From Smallanthus sonchifolius (Eukaryota; Streptophyta; Magnoliopsida; Asterales; Asteraceae): 64,000 bases of DNA. The notes beneath the pieces are model-generated. The model worked only from the letters and a program-made list of their open reading frames with translations, was not told the origin of the DNA and ran no database searches. The stretch is taken from positions 22,438,350 to 22,502,349 of the forward strand of contig CM042030.1 in assembly GCA_023525975.1 (NCBI GenBank), read 5' to 3'. Shown here one piece after another: positions 22,129 through 33,183 of this stretch. Numbering within the stretch: position 1 is the first letter of the stretch; each line of letters opens with the position of its first letter. Made by a program: the position numbers and the translations under genes.

Positions 22129-23979
22129 GACAACAGCTTCAGAAGATTGTCATCCGTCTTCATATATCATCAAACAGACTGTAGTCTTTGTCTTGTTCAT
22201 CTGCACATTTTATCTTTATTTCTAGAAGAAAACTTGGGAGAAGGACCCCTTGTCAACTTCTGTCTGCAATATTCAGTTTTTTTTGCAAAGGAGAACAACC
22301 AAGAATAACCAACAATTAAGATTTACATGGAAGCTGGAAAAATAAAATCTTTTTGGTTTTTCAAACATAAGAAAGACAAAATCTTTTTGGTTTTTCTCTA
22401 TATAAACTGAAATGTAAAATACAAAATCACTTCTTTTTGGTCGAACATCACGAGTAAGAAGATTATATCAGTAAAACCAATGTATCAATCATACATCTTG
22501 GATAAACATCCCTAAACAATCTAAGGGTATCCTATCCAGATTCATCATTTCTTTATATCAGATAAGATCAAATCTTTTAAGCTTAAATCAAAACATGTAA
22601 TGATACGCGAAGAACTTTAAAGAAGATGAGATCAGATCATAACATGCTTATTACATACGAATTTGCAACACATAACATGTCAATCTAAGTTGTCAATATT
22701 ATAAGAATTGAAACCATCATTATCTTTGTCCTATGTTCTTGTGAATTAAGGTACCATTTATTTTGTAATACAACGTGTACCCCACAAATATGCCAACAGA
22801 AATTTAAATGTGCACTATCTTCAAGACATATAAGATCATTGCAAGATAATATTCAATCTCCAGGATGAAATTATACCGATAAACACAGGATAATATCAAG
22901 CAGAGAATCAGAATGATTCAGAATTGAATGATTCAAATGTCTTGGTTTGGATGAAGTATCATGATTCATAGTAACAGAAAGATTGTACCAATAGAATTCT
23001 TCAACATAAGATTGATCAAGGAATCGATTGATTCAATGACATAGGGTAGCGTGATCCAATTGTTATCTGGATATGTTCAATGGAATCAGGATATTGATCC
23101 AAGGGCTAGTATATGTTTCAACAGATGTTGTCAGAAACATATCTTAGTTCAACACCACATTGCATGTTTTTCAGGGCATGGGCAGTGAAGTGAACTGAAA
23201 AATTATGTTTAACGACATAACCGATACTGGTCTCATGAAGTACTTTAGATCATATATTCTTTATCTGATAATGATCTTTTACACACACACCCGGCATACC
23301 ATGGGTTCAAATCATAGTTGTCACAAAGATCATTATGTTGTCACACTACTAATGGACCAAAGATACTCATAGCCTATTGACAATTCAGACTACATACTAG
23401 TATCCAAATTAAAATATAAGCATCAAGAATCTATTTTTTTGTTAAGCATAAGCAGTTATGAAGCTATCATTTCTCATATTGTGCAGTCTAAGAAGTTCTG
23501 ATCAAAACATTTATCACAGATATATTAGATAAGCCTCATAAAGTCCAACTAAGGTCATGTGTGACTGAACATCTACTGATGTACTATCATTTCTCCTTTA
23601 ACTTCAAGTAATGTCGATTTTATCTTTTTCAATTTGTTTGTCTTTTTCAAAATCTTTTTCAAAGAAAGTAAAACAAACGAAAATAAACCTTCCATTAAAA
23701 CATTTTATGAAAAACATTTTACTTGGTTACTCAGGATTAAGCAATTCAATTAATTAAAAACTCAAACCAATGTAATGTAATTGAATGTCATTGCCTCTGT
23801 CACCAACACAGTTCTGTACTCCCCCTGTCCTGTAGACTCCCCCTCAACTAGTCAAATGGTTGCATCAACGACTTTATGCTCACCATTGTCATCCTAAGTT
23901 TCAGGTTATCATTAGGACTTTCCAAAACATTGTGTGTGACATATTCTCCCCCTTGAGCATCAAGTCGTTGAATCAAATA
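22129..23979 (-). other. Cop2 long non-coding segment, shared with Cop3
   Basis: No coding domain is seen. Several blocks recur in Cop3 at 48480-49800: AGTTGTCAATATTATAAG (22689; 48834), CAACGTGTACCC (22770; 48916), CATGGGTTCAAATCA (23300; 49441), and a CAATGGAATCAG block (23080; 49207). In Cop3 this sequence lies between RNase H and the accessory ORF. Cop2 has therefore kept this spacer while losing the genes on both sides. Confidence 0.7.
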
Positions 23980-24113
23980 GATTTCTCAGTTATCAACAAC
24001 TCTTTACTCTTGCATATGTCATTCCCTGTCATGTGCTTAGAACCACCACTATCAACAACCAAAATGGTATTAATAGTCCCTCTTGGTAAATCCTGCACAT
24101 CTAACAAGAAACA
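23980..24113 (-). pseudogene. Cop2 protease stub
   Basis: In the same frame as the last gag ORF, after its TAA, the minus strand reads TINTILVVDSGGSKHMTG and then a ND..CKSKELL segment before a TGA. DSGxSxHMTG is the copia protease active-site motif (usually DSGCSxHMTG). The stub ends at once and no integrase follows. The processing protease is thus reduced to its active-site strand. Confidence 0.8.
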
Positions 24114-24626
24114 TTAATTTGAAATTGGGACCCAAGCCATGGTAGTCATGGGTCGTCCATCTGTATCAAAATAATAAACCTCACTCCATTCACAATCAAA
24201 TCTCTCATCGATTTTAGGAGATTGTTTCGACGAGTCAGAAACAGAAACTTTAGATTTCCAAATATACTTCTGTTCATTAAGTTCTTTTTGCTTAAAATGT
24301 GAAGTGTTTGAACATTTTCTTTCATTTGAAAATTGATTTGATTGTGAAAACTCTTGTTGTTCTAAAAGTTTTCTCAATCTTCTGTTTCTCCTCCGTCTTT
24401 GAGGTCTAGAAAGCCTAACCTCAGTTTTTGAATTACCCTTTGGTGTAGCATGAGGTTTAACCACATTTGGGTTAATATAAGGCTTACCATGAGTTCTTAC
24501 CTTTTCTAGAGTAACATGCCGGTTACCTTTGACGTTGTGAGGACAAGCAATCCTAAGGTGACCCACAAGACCACAGTAAAAGCAAGATCTCGTCTCACGA
24601 TATTCTCTCATATAAGGAATCTTCAC
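24114..24626 (-). CDS. Cop2 gag C-terminal part, second zinc knuckle
   Basis: This open frame of 170 codons contains CFYCGLVGHLRIAC (CCHC zinc knuckle, about residues 15-28), then a Lys/Arg-rich region with RPQRRRRNRRLRKLL, and ends MTTMAWVPISN. It probably belongs to the same gag as the two frames upstream on the element strand; a stop just before 24626 and a short gap separate them. The basic stretch fits nucleic-acid binding. Whether it is translated is unknown. It is intact over its own length. Confidence 0.6.
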   Translation of the reverse strand: MKIPYMREYRETRSCFYCGLVGHLRIACPHNVKGNRHVTLEKVRTHGKPYINPNVVKPHATPKGNSKTEVRLSRPQRRRRNRRLRKLLEQQEFSQSNQFSNERKCSNTSHFKQKELNEQKYIWKSKVSVSDSSKQSPKIDERFDCEWSEVYYFDTDGRPMTTMAWVPISN

Positions 24627-24665
24627 ACGATAAGCTGCACTTGAAGAAGATTCTCCTACATGAAC

Positions 24666-25025
24666 TTATTTTGGAGTTTGAGACGGAACAAACTCTTTCT
24701 CAACAGGTTTTGATTCAGGCTTCATCTTCTCAGGAACTACATGCTTCTTTCCTTTACTTTTGTAAGGACAGTTCACCACAATGTGTCCTATCTCATTACA
24801 ATGAAAACATGTACGCCTGTCATTATAATCTCTGACATATGGAACTCTCCTTGAATTTGAAGAACTTCCAAATGTAGAATTTTCAGATGAATTAGAATCA
24901 ACCTTTGATTCCTCAACTTTAATTTCTTTAGGTATTCCCTCTACCTTAGCTTCATCAAAATATTCATCATCACTCTCATCAGAATACACCATATCATCAC
25001 CTGTGACTGGATTCACCTTCAACAC
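24666..25025 (-). CDS. Cop2 gag middle part, first zinc knuckle
   Basis: An open frame of 119 codons: an acidic segment (DESDDEYFDEAK), a Ser-rich stretch, then CFHCNEIGHIVVNC (CCHC knuckle, about residues 72-85) and a Lys-rich tail. The stop before 25025 lies about ten bases from the end of the upstream gag frame (25037). One small indel therefore probably split an originally single gag. Two knuckles in tandem with duplicated flanks (R.YVRDYNDRRTCFHC versus PYMREYRETRSCFYC) suggest an internal duplication. Confidence 0.65.
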   Translation of the reverse strand: MLKVNPVTGDDMVYSDESDDEYFDEAKVEGIPKEIKVEESKVDSNSSENSTFGSSSNSRRVPYVRDYNDRRTCFHCNEIGHIVVNCPYKSKGKKHVVPEKMKPESKPVEKEFVPSQTPK

Positions 25026-25036
25026 AGTCTTAGGAT

Positions 25037-26152
25037 CTAATCCTCATCGTTTATAATCTCAGGTGTAACAGAATAATTTCCGTTGAATGGTGGAGGAACA
25101 TAGCCAAAACCACTAGTTCCCTTCCCCTCTTCAGTATTATTATGATAATGTTCTAATAAGAATGATGAATTTCCAAAGCTTTCTAACTTTCTATGCAATC
25201 TGATTACCTCTGCTTTAGATTCAGCTAGGTCCTTATCTTTCTCAACAAGATCATTATTTCTTTTCTCAATTTCTGCAAAGGACATATCCAGGTGATATGC
25301 CTGCTCTTTGATCTTCAAAGTCAGAGAACTTATATCCCTCTTCAGTGATTCTATTCTCTCAATACACACATTCTCATTATCTTTTAATTTCTGGTTTACC
25401 GTGTGCATCGATTTCATATCACAAATGAGGTTGACGTTGTCATCCATAACTCTCATCATTTTATCCTTAACTGAAACACAGTTAGAACAAAACGTTTCAG
25501 AGTTAGAAAATACCTCAGTTTTTACTTCTGAAGAAGATGCACCAGGAGCCATGAAAACGTCATCATCAGCTTCACTCTTTTGATCAACAATGACAGGCTC
25601 AACATCAGTGTCTGATACACTCAGATCATCTTCAACTGTCTGGAAGCTTACTTCAGTCTCTACATCACTCTCGGTAGACTGAGTACTTTCACCAGATTTA
25701 ATACTCTCACTATCACTTAACTCGGTAGACGATTCACTTTGAGAATCACTCTTCTTCTGTAATACTTCGTTGATCAAGACTACAAACGCTTGAGATGTTG
25801 CTTCACCCTTTTTCTTTAATGCTTCCCATAGATCTCTTGAAGTTGGACACTTCCCGAGACTATGAATGATATCTTTTGGTAAAGACAACGTTAAAGTTTC
25901 ACGCGTCGTCATCTCTCGATCAAACTTCTGCTTTTCTAGTTTACTTAGAGTTGTCACTGGTTTAGGAACATCATAATATCCCATATAGTCATAAGTAGGA
26001 TGCACATATCCTTCAAATATGGATGTCCAAAAGTTTTCATCAGTGACTGATACGAATTGTTCGAACCGGACTTTCCAGCTATGAAAATCTGATATGCACA
26101 AAAGTCTCGGTAGCGTAGTTCCAATCTCATTATCATCACATGAAATTGACAT
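25037..26152 (-). CDS. Cop2 gag N-terminal part (copia gag domain)
   Basis: An intact frame of 371 codons starting MSISCDDNEIGTTLPRL. FHSWKVRFEQFV (about residue 22), TLSLPKDIIHSLGKCPTSRD and LWEALKKKGEATS match the copia gag N-terminal (UBN2-like) domain. A long Ser/Glu-rich acidic linker (about residues 135-215) follows, then a coiled-coil-like segment rich in Lys/Glu/Leu (about 235-330). The upstream leader contains palindromes. It would form particles in the cytoplasm and could in principle still do so, with mobilisation in trans (inference). Confidence 0.8.
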   Translation of the reverse strand: MSISCDDNEIGTTLPRLLCISDFHSWKVRFEQFVSVTDENFWTSIFEGYVHPTYDYMGYYDVPKPVTTLSKLEKQKFDREMTTRETLTLSLPKDIIHSLGKCPTSRDLWEALKKKGEATSQAFVVLINEVLQKKSDSQSESSTELSDSESIKSGESTQSTESDVETEVSFQTVEDDLSVSDTDVEPVIVDQKSEADDDVFMAPGASSSEVKTEVFSNSETFCSNCVSVKDKMMRVMDDNVNLICDMKSMHTVNQKLKDNENVCIERIESLKRDISSLTLKIKEQAYHLDMSFAEIEKRNNDLVEKDKDLAESKAEVIRLHRKLESFGNSSFLLEHYHNNTEEGKGTSGFGYVPPPFNGNYSVTPEIINDED

Positions 26153-26787
26153 TTTGAAATTTTTACGAAAATATCCGGAAAAAATTTCCCGCCAAAATAC
26201 TCTTTTTAAAAAATTTCAAAATTTCAAAAATGATTCAAAACGACCATATAAGTTTTCCCTAAAAAATTTGGACAAGATGAAATTTCCCGCCAAAATACTC
26301 TTTATCTTTTTTTTTTTTAAGCGAACTTAAGTTGACCCGAGCGAACTTGTTAAATTCGCCTACTCTGCACCAAGCGAACTTATTAAGTTCGCCTAATATT
26401 CACCAAGCGAACTTATTAAGTTCGCCTCCCTAAGTTCGCCTGCACAACAGATTCAGCAAGTTCGCTTGCTTCAGCAGATTCAAATTCAAGAACACTTCAG
26501 ACCAAACTCGCGAACCAGAAGCATACTGAAATCATCATTAATCACTGATTTGAAGGAATTAATCAAAATCAAACCGTAGGATTGTGTAATTTGTCAACTA
26601 GAACCTTTCTATCGTATCAATTTCATCAAAACAATCCAAAATCAATCCAAATTTGTCAAAATTCTTCCATTTTTATTAAGAACACAAAAAGATGAAAAAA
26701 CTTCAAAATCTCAGATTTTTGATGTTGATTGGACACGAAAACACCACGAATCTTTTGCTAATCAAGAGCAATAGCTCTGATTCCACT
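26153..26787 (-). promoter_or_regulatory. Cop2 leader with LTR-type palindromes and primer site
   Basis: On the element strand this is the untranslated leader between the primer site (complement of 26774-26785, TGGAATCAGAGC) and the gag ATG. Three further copies of the LTR palindrome lie at 26341-26360, 26372-26393 and 26405-26427. Half sites (AAGTTCGCCTG, GCGAACTTAAG) lie beside them. Such repeats in the transcribed leader would fold as stem-loops in the RNA. Confidence 0.6.
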
Positions 26788-27344
26788 TGTAGGTCCCTAA
26801 TTCGGTGCGTGACAGATCTCTAGACTTGCGGTACGACACGGTGATAACGTGCGGAATCCATGATCAACGTGCTCGTGTAACTCAATCAACAACAACGGTG
26901 TAAATAAACGCTTTGTATTCCACCAAGATATCAGTTTACAAGATTACAGAATTTCTCTCAGTCCCTAGTCTGTCTTGTAACTTCCCCTGTTCTGTCTCAG
27001 TAAACACCTATATATAAGCACTGTTCTACACCAGGCGAACTTATTAAGTTCGCCTCTAACAGGCTAAGCGAACTTAATAAGTTCGCCTCTGATAGACTTA
27101 AGCAAACTTATTAAGTTCGCCTCTGATAGCCCAGGCGAACTTATTAAGTTCGCCTCTGATAGGCTAAGCGAACTTATTAAGTTCGCCTCTAGCAGAACTT
27201 ACACATAATTTTATCAACAATTACAAAACATGTCCTAACAGACTCCCCTTTAACTGTTGCTAACAATTCTATCAAATACAAGTCAAAGACTCTAAGACTA
27301 AGACATAATCTTCAAGCTCGTTGTCACCAGAATATGCTCCAACA
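26788..27344 (-). repeat. Cop2 5' LTR (right)
   Basis: 557 bp, with palindrome array 27034-27187 and TATA-like CTATATATAAG (about 27009). It is followed by the target duplication GTACC and the resumed Cop1 accessory ORF. Confidence 0.93.
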
Positions 27345-30300
27345 GTACCTGGTTAAGGGGAATAAATCAGAAGGATTCAATGACATGATCCACTTCCTGT
27401 GTCGATCGAAGATACATTTTCCCTTACAGTCAACCCCACCATCTACATATCTCATATGGAAGATTTTTGGAACTCTGCCTCCTACTCCACTGAACAGGGG
27501 ATTCACCAAATCAAAGCCAAAGTAAATGGCAAGGAGATCATTGTCACTTAAGCAACACTCAAAAAACATCTCAAGCTTCAAGATGAAGGTAGTGCTAACT
27601 CTTACCCCCCAGGCTGACTACATGAAGACATTTGTGTCCATTGGGTACACTGGCAATCAAAAGAAGTACACAATAGAGAAGGCTCTACTAGGACCACGAT
27701 GGAAGTACCTATGCCATAATCTTCTTCAATGCATATCTCAAAAGAGGAGTGGTTGACATCTTGAACTCTGGACTTGCATCTGCAGTCCATGGTATGGTAA
27801 ATGCCCTGTCCTTCAACTTTTCTCACCTAATTTTTTAATGTTTGAGATATAACCTTCAGGTAGAGGCAAAACAATCTTTTTACATTTACTCTAGATTCCT
27901 ACATTAGGTTTTTAATAGGGAACTAAAAGATTTATCTAAATCTGCAAGAATCTACTTGATTGGATCCCACAAGAGCAACATTTTTAAAAGCATGAGAACA
28001 GTTTATGAAAACTTCTTAAGGGTCAATGTTCCATTTTTATCTACAATGTTGAACATACAAGGCACCCAGGGTGACAGTTCAGCAGTCCCAGCTGATACTA
28101 ATCCCATACCCTCCACTTCACAGCCTGAAGTTACACATTCTACATCCCATGATCGAACCCCTGAGCAACCTACTGAAGGTGCACAGGTACAACAAATACT
28201 CACCCCTGCACTTCAAGCCCAATTGGTACACAGGGCCCCAGTTGAGGCAAGTTACACCAGATAAAGAAAGAAGAGCATGAAGAATCCTTCTGTTCTTGGC
28301 TCAAACGCCTAATCCCAACCTGAAAGCTCTCATCCAGAGTCACATCACTCTGATGAGAATATCAAAAGGGATAGCCACATTACTAGGGAGACTTCCTTGG
28401 AAGGATCCCTATTAGGATCAGGACTACATCCCGAGTCCATAGAAAACCCTTATGCTCCCATACATTTCTCTTCTTTGAACTTAAGTACAGAGGGAACTAG
28501 TTAAGAAGATGTACCTTCTCCAACTGCCACCATCTCGGAGGTGCTGATTGACTTGGCTGCCAAAGTACATAGCCCAAGTTCTTCACCACAGAAGGTTCAC
28601 TCTGTGAGTGATGATATAGTGAATGTGGAAGGGGCTCCCACTACTTCTGGTCCATCAATTGACCAGCTACTCCTGGTCCATCCTTTGACTAGGAGGACAG
28701 TGACAACATCATTAAGACCCCAACCATGGCAACTCATAGTGAGGATGTTTCTTTTGAAACCTTCTTCACTGAGAGGAATCCTAGGAACCAAGAAAACCAG
28801 GGTGATGGGGAGGCAGAGGCTAGCCCTAAGGCCCCATCTAGTTCCAAGGATTCCACAACTGTGGATGAGGACATACTGAAATAGAAAAATTTAGAATTGA
28901 CGGCCATGGTAGCTCTGCTAGAGGCTGAAGTGTATAAATTAAGGCACCAAGTTTCTATGCATGAGTCTCACAAATGTACCACTTCAGCTTCTCCTTCCCT
29001 TGTGTCAGTGGGTACTCAAACTGACTCAACTTTGTTCACTGATGCAACTAAAAAGGGGAAGGAAAGCTTTAAAGATGATACTGACAGCCTGGATGCATGG
29101 CTCAAAGAACAAGAAGAAATTCAAAGAACCATCTTCAGGCCCTCCTTTGTTCAATTTCAAGAGATTATGGATTCCAGAGATGAAGAGGAAGAAGTCTCTG
29201 AGGAGTGGAGAATATTAGCCAGGGAAGAAGAGGAAGGATTCCCTGAGGAGAGGAAGATAGAAAGGGAAGTAGAAGAAGTATTCCCAGAGGTGAAAATACT
29301 CGATGCTGCTGCTAATCTTTCTAGGCAGGCCATATCTCCGCAACTCCCCTTAACAGCAGAACATCTGAATTTTGACACAATCTTAGCATGGGGGTATGAT
29401 GGATTGTCTGAGAGGTTCTGGATAGGATGGGAGTTCTCAGGAGTAGTAGAACTTGAGTGAATACATTTGACATACTGCCTTTGCACCTTTCTGAGTGTAT
29501 TAACACATCTAAGAATCTCTCTGCCAGTCTTGCTATTGACCACTTCCATGATTTAATGGAAGATAACATGCCTTGGTTTGAGAGATTTCATCAAGAAGCC
29601 AAGAAGATTACCTTCTACTGCCTTAAGGAAGAAGAAGCAGAGTCCTCAAGTGCGGCCCAAAGAAGAGCAGGTCAAGGCCTAGAGTTGGTGAAAATCAAAG
29701 TGTTGACCGAAGACCAAGTATTGAATCTATGGAGATACTCCTAGAATGAACTAGTCAGAGATCTTGAAGTATATGGATGGGTAAATACATGGATCAGAAG
29801 GATGAAATTTCTATTATGTGATGGCTTATCCATTCAGTTCAACAACATTGAAGAAGTCCTAATGAGGAACCTTATTTTCTCTTCAGAGTCTTTCAACTGA
29901 CATCTCAAAATTTTTCAGTAGAATCTCCAAGAAGTCAGGAAATGATGCTCATTATTAAGTCCTTTTTAATGGAAGGTGGATGGATAGCATTGGAAGAATC
30001 ATCAAGCTCCTCTGAGTCATCTTCTTCCTCTCAAAATGACCTTAGCACAAGACTGAAGATCATAAAGGCATCTTGGGAATATCAGTTCACTAATGAGGAA
30101 GAAGATGCTCCTCCCTTGTCCACTCCACAGATTGCCAATGAAGCCTATACTGAGGCTTTAGTAGCAACTTCTTCAGCTGCTATTGTGGTCAATGAAGCAG
30201 AAGCTGAGGCATTTACACAGAACATGTGGAAGGGGATTATGACAGAAAAATAGAAAAGAGAGAAAGAAAGAATAAGAAGAGAGAGAGAAGAAGAGGACAT

Positions 30301-31540
30301 GAAAGGAATAAAAAGAGATTAAGAGAGAAGGGCTGCCTTGCTGTGTAAGGAACACCAAATAAGCAAACTTGTAAGATCTCTTGACTCTATAAGAGTCCAA
30401 GTTCCTGTAGCCTCACAAATTCACGAAGATGAATCTCTGGCACTCAAGCTACAGGAACAATTTACTAAAGAAGATGAAGAAAGAGAGAGACAGAAATCTG
30501 AAGAATACAAGTTTAGAATAAAGGACTCACAACTGGCAAAAGAAATGAGGAGTGAATGGATAGAGGCCCTAACTAATCAAGGTGAGGATGGAGACTACCT
30601 TGAGAAGTTATCTAATAAAGAGCTCTACAGAACCTACATGGGTCAACCAGAAAAGGGTTGAAGAAGAAGAGAAGCAAAGGAAAAGTCTAGGAAAGCTATT
30701 GCCTTCAACAAGAGAACTCATGAAGAGAGGAAGGTCATATTTGAATTTCTCAAGGAAAGAGGTGAGAGTGGAAAAAGGTTAGGTCCCATGAGTTTCATGA
30801 ACCTTCAATCCCTCTATAGAAAAGTCAAAAAGGAAGAAGAGGATTGACTTAAGAAGAGAAATCAAATCAAAAGGGGAAGTGTAACTAAAAAAGAAAAGAA
30901 AAGAAAAGAAAGAAGCCCAGAACAGATCCCTTGGTCCATCTTCCTCCTTCCACACAATTTCCTTCTCTAAGAATTCCCTCCATAACTCCTACAGTGTCCA
31001 AAGTGTCTCACCTAGCTCCCTCTCAACAGCAGCCTCCTGAAAAGAAACCAAAACCTCCAACCAACCCTACTGATTCAAGAAAGATTGTTTTATGGTTCTA
31101 CAGTGACCAATATGGGTGGTATGAAGTATTCAGAGGAGACAAAGAAAAAAAGATCCATTTAGGTATCTGTTGAGGTGGTCATGCAACTACCTGATACTGA
31201 TCTACAAAGAAGTCTTGAGCTGGGTGAAGAGGAAGTCCCAGACAATCATAGTCGGAAACACTTCTAGCTAGTGATAAGGCATCATCGTTATCCTAGCAAA
31301 GAGGTTGTTATTGATGCAAAACATCTTCAATCCCACTATCCTCTTGTCAAGTGGTCCTACAATGCTGATAAATATGAGTTAACTATCACAGATGTCAAAG
31401 GACATAAGATAATGGGTTCGAAAAGGCTATCCTCAAGATGCAAAGAAAGGACATCCAAACCCTATCTGAACTTTCTTTAGATAATCCCAGCAAGGACCCA
31501 AGGGGCTATGAGACTGCAAGAATCATCATTCATATGTAGA
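27345..31540 (+). pseudogene. Cop1 accessory ORF (post-pol), main part, broken
   Basis: Across several frames it reads FNDMIHFLCRSKIHF, VNGKEIIVT, LKKHLKLQDEG, TVYENFLRVNVPFLSTMLN, a Pro/Ser/Thr-rich region (28070-28500) and a Glu-rich coiled-coil-like region (29100-29300, 30260-30560). It then reads LEKLSNKELYRTYMGQPEK and LVIRHHRYPSKEVVIDAKHL near the end. Gene-sized ORFs with this N-terminal motif are common next to copia pol in Asteraceae gene predictions (established). The function is unknown. It occupies the env-like position, but I see no signal peptide or membrane segment. Many stops and frameshifts make this copy dead. Confidence 0.75.
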
Positions 31541-31594
31541 AGCTCTATGTGCAAAGGCATTAGATATTTTGGTGGCATCAGTCTAGGAGGAGTT

Positions 31595-32289
31595 TGTAGA
31601 TATATAAGACTGATAGCTACAAAATACTCTATGTATAGTTGTCGGGGACACTACAATTTTGCTACTTATGAAAGCACTGATAAGTGTCTATGTTCCGGAT
31701 AGTTGTAATTGCTGCTGATCAACAACTTTGCAGCGGAGAGGCATTTATCAGTTGAAGTCCAAAGTTGCTGGTGATAGGCTTATCAGCAGCATCTAACACT
31801 TATGCTGCTGATAGGCAAATCATCAGCGACTTTGACTTTACTGCTGACAGTCCTTGCTACAACAGTGACAGTACTATCATCAGAAGGAATATTATTGGTG
31901 CATAAGACATAAGACAATGATCCCATTTCTGGACTCACCTGCAAAGATTCCTAAGAGAAGACTGTTTGTTTGTAGTTGCCTTTTTGTTACAGTTTTCTTT
32001 TTGCTGTAACCAATTGTTGTATAGCTTTTGTCTATAAAAGATCAACGGCTTGTGTTTGATCTGATCCTTAAAATAAAAGGGTTTTTCTTGATTCTAAGTT
32101 CCTATTTATGTATTGTTTCTCTTCATTTGTATATGTGGTTCCTTAGACTTTTCTCTGTGACTTGTAAACATTGAAGAGTAATACAATTTTCATTTATCAG
32201 TATTCTCATTGTTTCTTGTTGCATTTCATAGTTATTGTTTCCGCCAATCTCAACTAAACAGAACCATCTTGTAATATCTCGATCCTATA
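31595..32289 (+). repeat. Cop1 3' LTR
   Basis: It starts TGTAGATATATAAGAC after the purine-rich CTAGGAGGAGT. It holds a 12-base inverted pair TATCAGCAGCAT / ATGCTGCTGATA (31781-31792 and 31802-31813) and a TATAAAAG box at 32032. The end is CCTATA where the 5' LTR has CCTACA. Gyp1 gag resumes at once. Confidence 0.9.
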
Positions 32290-32838
32290 ATTGAAGGCAT
32301 TACTAGGCAATAGATATTGTCCCAAGAATACGGTGGACAAGGTTGAGTCAGAATTTCATCGATTTAAAGTAGGGAGTCTTAGCCACCAAGAATATACCAG
32401 CAAAATTAATGAGATGGCCAAGCTGGTACCACATATGGTGACTCCTGAATCAAGGAGGATCAAGTGTTATGTACAAGGACAACCATCGGAAGTTCAAACC
32501 TTAGTGAAGACTACTGCACCTACAACTATAAATTCGGCAGTACTACTTAGTGCAGTAATGTATGATGAGATAGAAGCTCAGGAAATGGCCAACAAAAGAA
32601 GCTTAGAAAAAAAAACCTATGAATCCACTTATAACAAGATCCGAAGAAGGGAAGGAGACAATTTGGGATAAGGTGCTCATGGAGTTGTTTGTAATAATTG
32701 TCACCAAACAGGGCACATTGCAAGATATTGCCGAACTATTAAATGCCACAATTGTAATGAGATGGGGCGTTTTATGTTTAACTACCCGAAGACAGTTCAA
32801 GTCAAAACCGGTGGAGGAGCCAAAGGAAGAGGAATAGG
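32290..32838 (+). pseudogene. Gyp1 gag, C-terminal fragment with zinc knuckles
   Basis: LKALLGNRYCPKNTVDKVE, FHRFKVGSLSHQEYTSKINE and LVPHMVTPESRRIKCY are the C-terminal half of the gag capsid domain. A frameshift near 32620 leads to CNNCHQTGHIARYC (intact CCHC knuckle) and a second knuckle CHNCNEMGRFMFNY that has lost the His and last Cys. No protease follows. The same segment is present again at 38970-39551. Confidence 0.88.
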
Positions 32839-33183
32839 TATATTTCTTACCAAATTAAGTTATATAAAGTATATGTTTATCCTTGAAATTAAAATTTAGA
32901 TAAGATAAAGTAATATAGAGATAGAGAATTCATTTTCATATGTCTATGGGTAACCTTCCAACACTATATAGTTATCTGACAAACAGAGTGTTCTGTCTAA
33001 AAAAATAGTGGTGTATAAATCTCTCCTGGACTCGTTATTCTTTCCTGGAAACATTTCTGTTGGAGATACTACTCTGGAAAGATAACCACCCTAGATAAAC
33101 AAAGATCACGCTAAGTATAATCATTCAGTTGAAAAAGTATTCCCAAAATTTCAGGGACGAAAATTCCTAAAGTAGGGGAGATT
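32839..33183 (+). other. Gyp1 post-gag non-coding segment and polypurine tract
   Basis: There is no coding region. It takes the place where pol would be in a complete element. It ends TTTCAGGGACGAAAATTCC..AAAGTAGGGGAGATT, the last part (33170-33183) being the polypurine tract. The duplicated counterpart is 39552-39899. Confidence 0.75.

Larger units (their letters stand above)
21561..27344 (-). mobile_element. Cop2: gag-only Ty1/copia element, intact ends
   Basis: Two LTRs of 557 bp (21561-22117 and 26788-27344) differ at about 17 positions by eye. GTACC flanks both ends (21556-21560 and 27345-27349), a perfect five-base target duplication. On the minus strand the order is LTR, Met-tRNA-type primer site (26774-26785), palindrome-bearing leader, gag (26152 down to 24114), a protease stub, about 1.9 kb non-coding, polypurine tract, LTR. 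Integrase, RT and RNase H are absent, so it depended on proteins made elsewhere. It lies within the Cop1 accessory ORF. Confidence 0.92.
12906..32289 (+). mobile_element. Cop1: Ty1/copia element with 3' accessory ORF, carrying two nested elements
   Basis: It consists of 5' LTR (12906-13605), primer site, gag (13706-14380), the RNase H end of pol (20182-20823), a palindrome-rich spacer, an accessory ORF (21494-21560 and 27345-31540), and 3' LTR (31595-32289). Ath (14381-20181) and Cop2 (21561-27344) lie inside it. Protease, integrase and most of RT are missing at the Ath insertion. An extra ORF after RNase H is the layout of the SIRE-like copia lineage (established knowledge); assignment to that lineage is inference. 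The flanks share AATT, and the target duplication is not clean. Confidence 0.8.

Noticed and set aside
28003..28203. Cys-containing minus-strand frame and other short frames inside 27300-31600
   Set aside because: They are antisense or out-of-frame readings of the decayed accessory ORF.
27345..31540. Retroviral-type envelope gene in Cop1
   Set aside because: The position after pol fits, but no signal peptide, transmembrane segment, Cys pattern or cleavage motif is visible, so only accessory ORF is claimed.
12906..32289. A clean five-base target duplication for Cop1
   Set aside because: Flanks GAATT (left) and AATTG or ATTGA (right) overlap only in AATT, and the LTR ends differ between copies, so the exact duplication is not claimed.
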